From NCBI RefSeq assembly GCF_032854445.1, contig NC_088297.1, forward strand, positions 10,318,163-10,378,162: DNA of 60,000 nt, read 5' to 3'. Source of the stretch: Liolophura sinensis. Lineage: Eukaryota; Mollusca; Polyplacophora; Chitonida; Chitonidae. A program made the position numbers and the translations under genes. The notes below the pieces were generated by a model, which worked only from the letters and a program-made list of their open reading frames with translations, was not told the DNA's origin and searched no databases. Below are positions 52,794 to 60,000 of this stretch, piece after piece. Each line of letters begins with the position of its first letter. Positions within the stretch are counted from its first letter, which is position 1.

Positions 52794-53050
52794 TTTCCCT
52801 AATTAATTTCATTTACACTAAAAAAAATTAATGTGTTAATTTTAACAAGAAGTCTGTTGTCTGTGTGACACTAGAATGTATTCTGCCATTGCAAAAGATT
52901 ATTCTGTTTAATTCCACATAAAGATTATATTAGACTAACAGAATATTATGTTATAATAACAGAATACAGTCTGGAATCACTCAGACAACAGACTTTTTGT
53001 TAAAATTAACAGATTACGTTTTTTGAGTGTGAATGGAATTAATTAGGAAA
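52794..53050. mobile_element. Foldback MITE with about 90-bp inverted arms
   Basis: The left arm starts TTTCCCTAATTAATTTCATT. The right arm in reverse complement starts TTTCCTAATTAATTCCATTC. Pairing continues through ACACT(C)AAAAAA, GTTAATTTTAACAARAAGTC, TGTTGTCTG and GTATTCTG, with a spacer of about 70 bp. It begins 13 bp after the MFS stop codon, so it probably lies in the MFS 3' UTR. Confidence 0.85.
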
Positions 53051-53409
53051 TAAACGAATAACGCCCAAGAAATTCTGATATGTATATCGTTGTGTATAGT
53101 TTAAATGCACATGAATATAGCTTTTACTAGAAAGATATTGCTATTATTATCACTGCATTTTTATACCCAATAGACCTGCTCTGAATTACCGCCCTCGTTA
53201 CACGACAGTGACTGACGTAACTCGAGATTAGTTTTTGTAGCGTGAAACTTCGAGTGGGACCTCGCCTATCAAAGCATGTAATGTGTAGGTTATGTCACGA
53301 CTATAGTCAAATGAATGTTAAAAAAACATGACACCAGACTTTGAGAGCGACAGAAATGTCTAGAGATCTTAAATGATGGCGGTGTTCTTCAGCTTAGGTA
53401 GAATATGGG
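53051..53409. other. Unassigned sequence
   Basis: I see no gene or repeat before the SINE at 53410. Confidence 0.4.
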
Positions 53410-53988
53410 GGGCCTCCGTGGCTCAGTCGGTTAGCGCGCTAGCGCAGCGTAATGACCCAGGAGCCTCTCACCAATGCGGTCCCTGTGAGTTCAAGTCCAG
53501 CTATTGCTGGCTTCCTCTCCGGCCTTACGTGGGAAGGTCTTACAGCAACCTGCGGATGGTCGTGGGTTTCCCCCGGGCTGTGCCGAGTTTCGACCCACCA
53601 TAGTGCTGGCCACCGTCATATAAGTGAAATATTCTTGTGTGCGGTGTAAACCACCAATCAAATAAATAGGTAGAATATAGGCCTACAGTTTTGATGAAGT
53701 GTGCCCAAGCTGTCTTTTGTATTTAATTAAGGCCAGGATTTTTAAGTTACCTCCGAATGGATTAAAAACTGAATATATAACGATTATCCTGGCATTTCCA
53801 AATTAGTTTACAAAATTAAAATCTCTTTCAAAGCTAGGTTTTCAACTAGCGTATGACGCTTTAACTTCGAAATTTGTCATTAGCCATTTTCCGAGGTCCC
53901 ACCTAACAACGGCGCACGCCTAGAAACGCATATTTTACACGGGAGAGTGACTTCAAGGGAAGTAATTCGGTGCGGTCCTATTCTGCTT
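53410..53988 (+). mobile_element. SINE family 1 plus 325-bp module (second copy of the chimera)
   Basis: A full SINE (53410-53665) runs into GGTAGAATATAGGCCTACAG and then the same 325-bp module as at 4944-5268 (about 97% identical by eye). It stops at CTATTCTGCTTAA without the extra SINE tail present in the first copy. No clear target-site duplication was found. Confidence 0.87.
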
Positions 53989-54349
53989 AAGTCTATATAT
54001 GAACAATTATAATAAACTTCAAAGCTAAACTGATAAAGGGTTGGATTTCACCACTGGGGAACTCTTGAAACTTCTTCCCGTCTGTAACAAGACGGTCCAA
54101 AGCTGTGAACCGATTTGTTCTGTCCTTCTGTGTGCTCATGACAGTCAGAACAGGAAGAACTCAATTTGTGGTTGGTACATTAATTTGTACAACAGCAAAG
54201 AATCAGAGTACAACGTTTTATCTTCACAGAAGAAAACATTTTAATTGTGGCTGGGTTTGAAGTTTTGACTTCTGTCTGAAGACATTTGATAAATATTGGT
54301 CTTATACAAAGTTCGAATAACCAAGAAGACAAGGGTTTGAGCATTTTGC

Positions 54350-54540
54350 TTTAACCAAGGCACTAGGCGGCGTGGAATTTGCTGCTATTTAAGCATTTAT
54401 ATGAACAGCTAGAATAAATCTTGACCCAAGGTAATTGACAAGAGGCCATATTTCACCGGTTGGTTGTCACAATTTGCAAATCATATTAACGTTGTCACAG
54501 CTCTGGTTTCACGCTCTGTGCTGTAAGTCTTGTATACTTT
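54350..54540 (+). repeat. Dispersed repeat X copy
   Basis: AAGGCACTAGGCGGCGTGGA, GCTGCTATTTAAGCATTTAT, TTGACAAGAGGCCATATTTC ACCGGTT, and GCTCTGGTTTCACGCTCTGT. It shares the long left part with the copies at 17.8 and 18.7 kb. Confidence 0.7.
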
Positions 54541-55627
54541 AAACGCCAGTACAAACGCCACTGTCATAGCAAACACAAAAGATTCACATTTAAAGACTTT
54601 GTAGAAATTGTAGAAGACTTGGCTGTCATTTCAGAGACAATGCGTTGAAATAGCCTTTAGGTAGTCGACGCATTTAGGCCTGGCAATCTTATGTAATAAG
54701 ACCAAACATGGTGTGCTCGCCATGATGTCTGCCTTTCTCCATTAGTCCCGCTGTCTCATGATCTGCCTCACCTGTATATTATCATCAAAATTAACCTTGA
54801 CTTTTAATGAACCAGAGGAAAAGTTCCGTTCGTCATTTATAGGCATGAAGTAATCATATTTCTATAATAAACTTCATCGTTCATACAGAAGCTTAATACG
54901 ACCGTGCACACTTCGCTCCGTAATTATTAGCAATTTAAAATCGAAAACGCGTTTTTTTAAAGACGAAATTTCTTTGAACACGGTGAAAAGGCTGTAATAA
55001 CAAACAAGAATTCGTGGCAAGGAAAGGGATCGAGGCGTTGTAATTAGCCTACACCGAAGTTTACACATTTACTCCGTCATTTCGTAGTTACGAAACGTTG
55101 ACTCCGTCATTTCGTAGTTACGAATTCTTCAGTGTTGTCCCTCCCCGCGATCTCGTTAATTTGAGGGTACTGAGGCAAAGTTCTTACCAACACGAAATGG
55201 CGAACCACTGGTGTCCGTTTCCGGTCTTCGTAGACTGGAAAACGAGAGATAATGTGTAAACGAATACTAATAATTTAAAAGTCACACTATGTTTCCCCGA
55301 GTCATTCCCAAGACTTTAACATCGACCGGCCTGGTCTGGATTTGGAATTATTGAGCTGGAACGTCCATTTTGGTTGACTGCCGGTAATGTGACTGACTGA
55401 GGCGTCGACTCTGGTACCTTCGGCATGGTGTTCAAATGGGGCAATATATACACGAATAAGTATGATGGCACAGTTAAGCAGAAACAACCGTGATATGACC
55501 GAAATAATGATGAAAACGATCAAGCAACCAAACAAACCCAAGAAGCGATCGAGACCAAGGTTCAAGGTTGAATGTACAGATTGTACACACCACTACTTAG
55601 CCTTGTTTCTCCAACTTTTATGTTCAT
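54541..55627. other. Unassigned sequence with a 30-bp direct repeat
   Basis: ACTCCGTCATTTCGTAGTTA CGAA occurs twice in tandem at 55070-55125. CTGGTACCTTCGGCATGGTG (55411) recalls SINE family 3. Otherwise I see no gene. Confidence 0.45.
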
Positions 55628-55996
55628 TGAGTGAGTGAGTGAGTGCTTGGGGTTTAACGTCGTACTCAACAATTTTTCAGTCATATGACGACGAAGGAAT
55701 CATTAGGGTGCATGCACGTGTAATGTGCCTCCTTGTTGCAGGACGGATTTCCACCGCTCTTTTATTTAGTGCTGCTTCACTGAGACGACTTACCGAAGGC
55801 AAGTAAGCCGCCCCGCCCGAGCCATTATACTGATACGGGTCAAACAGTCGTTGCACTATCCCCTTCATGCTGAGCGCCATGCGAGGAAGTTACAACTTCC
55901 TCTTTTAAAGTCTTAGGTGTGACTCGATCAAGGATTGATCCTGGATCTACCGGTCCCGAAGCGGACGCTCTACCAACTGTGCTATCCGGGCCGGTC
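55628..55996 (-). mobile_element. tRNA-derived SINE family 2, full length
   Basis: On the minus strand it begins GACCGGCCCGGATAGCACAG TTGGTAGAGCG, a clear tRNA A-box region. It follows with a B-box-like GGATCAATCC, AAGACTTTAAAAGAGGAAGT, the GTAAGTCGTCTCAGTGAAGC body, the CATATGACTGAAAAATTGTT tail, and ends in (CACT)n. Confidence 0.9.
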
Positions 55997-56570
55997 TTTA
56001 TGTTCATTGAAGCCTTTAACCTAAATTTCATGACTTTTCTTGAAAAACAACCAGCGTTTACCTTCGCTTGTACACAAACAATTTTCCGGTTGCACTGACT
56101 CTTAAATTTCTAAGACCAAAACCTGTCTGGAGGCACACACACATTCCACTATGTGGGGGTTTACAGGGGTTGAATTAGGGGCGGAAACGTGAACTCATCC
56201 CGGCTCCATCCCAGGACGGTCCAGGCTCCTGTATGAAGTGGAACGCGCCAAGCTGTCGGTCACAGTTTAGTGATAGATGTTGGTGAATTCTCTGACATCC
56301 GGGTACTTGACTCTCCTGAGGCAGTGACTAACGTGCGATGCACGAGGTGAAAGATAACATGCGAAGCTAAAGGGAAATGCAAAACAATAAACGATACCCT
56401 GAGAAGAATAACTCATAACTACTGAAATTAGTAAGAAAAAAAAAAACAGAAAGGCAAGGGTTGCGTAAATTGAAACTGAATAAACTTCAAGAAGTCCTAG
56501 TTTTGGACTTTGTGTATGTCACTGTCAAGCTGAACATTGTGTTAACTCCCATGTGTTATTTAGACATCTT
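55997..56570. other. Unassigned sequence
   Basis: Nothing recognised on either strand. Confidence 0.4.
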
Positions 56571-56818
56571 GGGGCCTCCGTGGCTCAGTTGGTTAGCGCG
56601 CTAGGGCAGCGTAATGACCCAGGAACCTCTCACCAATCCGGTCCCTGTGGGTTCAAGTTCAGCTCATGCTGGCTTCCTCTCCGGCCGTACCTGGGAAGTT
56701 CCTCCAGCAACCTGCGGAGGGTGGCGGGTTTCCTCCGGGCTCTGCCCATTTTCTTCCCACCATAATGCTAGCCGCCGTCGTATAAGTGAAATATTCTTGA
56801 GTATGACGTAAAACACTC
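56571..56818 (+). mobile_element. SINE family 1, lacking the A-rich tail
   Basis: Head GGGGCCTCCGTGGCTCAGTT, B box GTGGGTTCAAGTTC, body, and tail AATATTCTTGAGTATGACG TAAAACA, then cut off before (AAAT)n. Confidence 0.9.
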
Positions 56819-57529
56819 TGCTGTAGCCGTTTATATCGCGTTACCTGCAGGGCGCACAAGGAGGTAGCGATCTGCGTGTAAATTAACAGACATGCACTTT
56901 TGTCATAAAAGTGACAAAATGTAAAACATACTTACTTCCAAATTAACGTTATACAACACACAAAAAAATACAGAATAAAAGTTATGTATACACTCACCCA
57001 TTCGTTGACAAACGGTGAAGCAGAATGTTTGTTTTTTTTACTTTAAATTAGGATGTATGCTTATTAATACATTTTGCAACTTTTGTTACAAAAATAGAAA
57101 CTGTAAGTGGCCACTTATGTCAGTTTTCAAATTGTAGTACGTGGCAATTAGTCATACATAGCTGAGCGGAGATCATCCATTTGAAAATCTTCAACACCAC
57201 GAGGAACTTTCATCGCTTCATTATGACATTGTTAAAGCTGCAGATCTTGGCACAACCCATTTTATGGCTTCTAGTCTAGATAAGTTCCTGTTCGCTCTTT
57301 AATGATGGTTCGTGATATTCATCTCTTCACGCTCACAGACTGATGAGATTCCGGAGATTCCGCTGAAATAACCACATACATGTATGTGTTACCTGTGTAC
57401 GTAAAACAGTAATTACGATCAAGAAAGTGTACAACGTACGATACAGCGGCACATGGCTTTGTGATACAGTGCTCTACTCTCAGACTAAGGCATTCTAGTT
57501 GTGGGTTCAATCCCGACTCCCGATTTCAC
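56819..57529. other. Unassigned sequence with a tRNA-like relic
   Basis: 57455-57520 has CAGTGCTCTACTCTCAGACT AAGGCATT and a B-box GGGTTCAATCCCGAC, like a decayed tRNA or SINE head. The rest is unrecognised. Confidence 0.4.
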
Positions 57530-60000
57530 GCACACTGTTTTCCCCGCATAGTTTGTTTTTCCGTTTATTCGATACAGTCTGTTTTTCCGATTAATCCATA
57601 TAATGTGTTTTTCTGTTTATTCCATGCAGTGTGTCTTTCCTTTTATTTTATATAGCGTGTTGTTGCGTTTATCCCATATAACCGCATGTTAATTCTGTTT
57701 ATTCCATACAGCTCTTTGTTCTGGTTATTCCATACAGCTCTTTGCTCTGTTTGTTCTATACAGCTCTTTGCTCTGTTTGTTCTATACATACGCTTATTCC
57801 GTTTATCCCATACATCCGCTTATTCCGTTTATCCCATACAGCCGCCTATTCCGTTTATCCCATACATCCGCTTATTCCATTTATCCCTTTACAGCTGCTC
57901 ATTCCGTTTATCCCATACAGCCGCTTATTCCGTTTATCCTATACAGCCGCTTATTCCGTTTATCCCATACAGCCGCTTATTCCATTTATCCCGTACGACC
58001 GTTTATTCTGTTTCTCCCTTACAGCCGCTTATTCCGTTTATCCCATACAACCGCTTATTCAGTTTACAACATACAGCCGCTTATTCAGTTTATCCTATAC
58101 AGCCGCTTATTCCGTTTATCCCATACAGCCGCTTACTCCATTTATCCCATACAGCCGCTTATTCCGTTTATCACATACAGCCGGTTATTCTGTTTATCCC
58201 ATACAGCCGCTTATTTTGTTTATCCCTTTACAGCCGCTTATTCTGTTTATCCCATACAGCCGCTTATTCCGTTTGTCCCAAACAGCCGCTTATTCCGTTT
58301 ATCCCATACAGCCGCTTATTCCGTTTATCCCATACAGCCGCTTATTCTGTTTATCCCTTTACAGCCGCTTATTCTGTTTATCCCACACAGCCGCTTATTC
58401 CGTTTGTCCCAAACAGCCGCTTATTCAGTTTATTCCATACAACCGCTTATTCAGTTTACCACATACAGCCGCTTATTCTGTTTATCCCATACAGCCGCTT
58501 ATTCCGTTTATTCCCTACCATCCTCTTATTCCCTTTGTCCCATACGGCCGCTTTTTCCGTTTATCCGATACAGCTGCTTATTCCATTTATCCCATACATC
58601 CGCTTATTACATTTATCCGATACAGCTGCTTATTCCATTTATCCCATACATCCGCTTATTCCGTTTATCCGATACAGCTGCTTATTCCATTTATCCCATA
58701 CATCCGCTTATTCCGTTTATCCGATACAGCCGCTTATTCCATTTATCCCATACATCCGCTTATTCCGTTTATCCGATACAGCCGCTTATTCTGTTTATTC
58801 CCTACAACCCTCTTATTCCGTTTATCCCTTTACAGCTGTTCATTCCGTTTATCACATACAGCCGGTTATTCTGTTTATCCCATACAGCCGCTTATTCCAT
58901 TTATCCCTTTACAGCTGCTCATTCCGTTTATCACATACAGCCGGTTATTCTGTTTATCCCATACAGCCGCTTATTCCGTTTATTCCCTACCATCCCCTTA
59001 TTGCCTTTGTCCCATACAGCCGCTTATTCTATTTATCCCATACAGCCGCTTATTCCGTTTATGCCATACAGCCGCTTATTCCGTTTATCCCATACGGCCG
59101 CTTTTTCCGTTTATCCCATACAGCCGCTTATTCTGTTTACCACATACAGCCGCTTATTCCGTTTATCCTATACAGCCGCATATTCCGTTTATCCCATACA
59201 TCCGCTTATTCCGTTTATCCTATACAGCCGCTTATTCCGTTTATCCCATACAGCCGCTTATTCCGTTTATTCCCTACCATCCCCTTATTCCGTTTATCCG
59301 ATACAGCTGCTTATTCAGTTTACCACATACAGCCGCTTATTCCGTTTATCCCATACAGCCGCTTATTCCGTCTATCCCATTCAACCACTTATTCCGTTTT
59401 CTCCCACACAGCCGCTTGTTCTGTTTACTACATACAATATACATTTATTTCATACAGCCGGTTATTCAGATTATTCCATACAGTCTGTTTTTCCGTTTCT
59501 TCTATACAATGTGTTTTTCCGTTTATTCTATACAATGTGTTATTCCGTTTATTCTATTAAGTGTGTTATTCTGTTTATTCCATACAGTCGCTTATTCCGT
59601 TTATCCCATACAGCCGCTTATTCCGTTTATCCGATACAGCTGCTTATTCAGTTTACCACATACAGCCGCTTATTCCGTTTATCCCATACAGCCGCTTATT
59701 CCGTCTATCCCATTCAACCACTTATTCCGTTTTCTCCCACACAGCCGCTTGTTCTGTTTACTACATACAATATACATTTATTTCATACAGCCGGTTATTC
59801 AGATTATTCCATACAGTCTGTTTTTCCGTTTCTTCTATACAATGTGTTATTCCGTTTATTCTATTAAGTGTGTTATTCTGTTTATTCCATACAGCCGCTT
59901 ATTCCGTTTATCCCATACAGCCGCTTACTCCATTTATCCCATACAGCCGCTTATTCCGTTTATCACATACAGCCGGTTATTCTGTTTATCCCATACAGCC
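57530..60000 (+). repeat. 26-bp minisatellite running off the window end
   Basis: The unit is CCGCTTATTCCGTTTATCCC ATACAG, repeated about 90 times with variants (CATACATC, GATACAGCTG, CCCTTTACAG, CACATACAGCCGG). The left edge (57530-57780) and 59455-59580 have a diverged TTTTCCGTTTATTCYATACA version. A 333-bp higher-order block at about 59300 is repeated at 59633. With 26 not divisible by 3 and no stops, frames of 624 and 699 codons appear; they are not called as genes. Confidence 0.95.

Noticed and set aside
4677-56818. tRNA genes suggested by GTGGCTCAGTCGGTTAGCGC-type heads
   Set aside because: Every instance continues into the SINE body and A-rich tail; the acceptor stems do not close. 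They are SINE heads, not tRNA genes.
57686-59867. Open frames of 624 and 699 codons
   Set aside because: By-products of the 26-bp minisatellite; both frames are open over the same DNA.

Overview
This is animal nuclear DNA: genes split by GT-AG introns, tRNA-derived SINEs, MITEs and long minisatellites, with no bacterial-style gene packing. The commonest repeat is a SINE with a tRNA-like head (GGGGCCTCCGTGGCTCAG), a conserved body and a 3' tail reading AAATATTCTTGAGTACGGCG followed by (AAAT)n. Together with a second SINE family ending in TTTAACGTCGTACTCAACAA, this points to a lophotrochozoan, most likely a mollusc. That assignment rests on recalled repeat families, not on a search.

Four genes can be read by joining exons, most of them too short to show as long ORFs. 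(1) 4570-16322 (+): a tetraspanin in eight coding exons with all hallmark cysteines, but one extra base in exon 2. (2) 27870-20363 (-): RDM1 (RAD52 motif-containing protein 1), five exons found, first coding exon not located. (3) 29512-41878 (+): VCPKMT (METTL21D), the lysine methyltransferase of the AAA ATPase VCP/p97, complete in four exons and 227 codons. RDM1 and VCPKMT lie head to head and may share a promoter region near 28.6-29.5 kb. (4) 50200-52781 (+): an MFS transporter with a nodulin-like/NFD4-type look, three exons, interrupted by an in-frame TAG. A fragment of its last exon is duplicated at 46125-46345.

About a quarter of the window is tandem repeat, and nearly every long intron or intergenic gap has its own private minisatellite: 43 bp (0.7-1.7 kb), 20 bp (6.9-9.7 kb), about 23 bp (10.8-11.6 kb), 87 bp (11.7-12.7 kb), 114 bp overlapping the RDM1 stop codon (19.9-20.4 kb), 40 bp (23.0-24.5 kb), 86 bp with about 46 copies (33.4-37.4 kb), 55 bp (42.7-43.4 kb) and 26 bp (57.5 kb to the window end). 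The largest open frames in the window (230, 624, 699, 729 and 891 aa) are all products of these arrays and are not annotated as genes.

The gene-poor half (43-60 kb) is a mosaic of SINEs, a segmental duplication, foldback elements and repeat debris. The features most worth checking are the chimeric SINE with target-site duplications at 4677-5348, the five-fold duplication of the RDM1 C-terminus plus stop, the splice-acceptor-bearing 86-bp array inside VCPKMT, a MITE that keeps a transposase N-terminus, and the two gene-breaking changes (tetraspanin +1 base, MFS TAG), which may be real or assembly errors.
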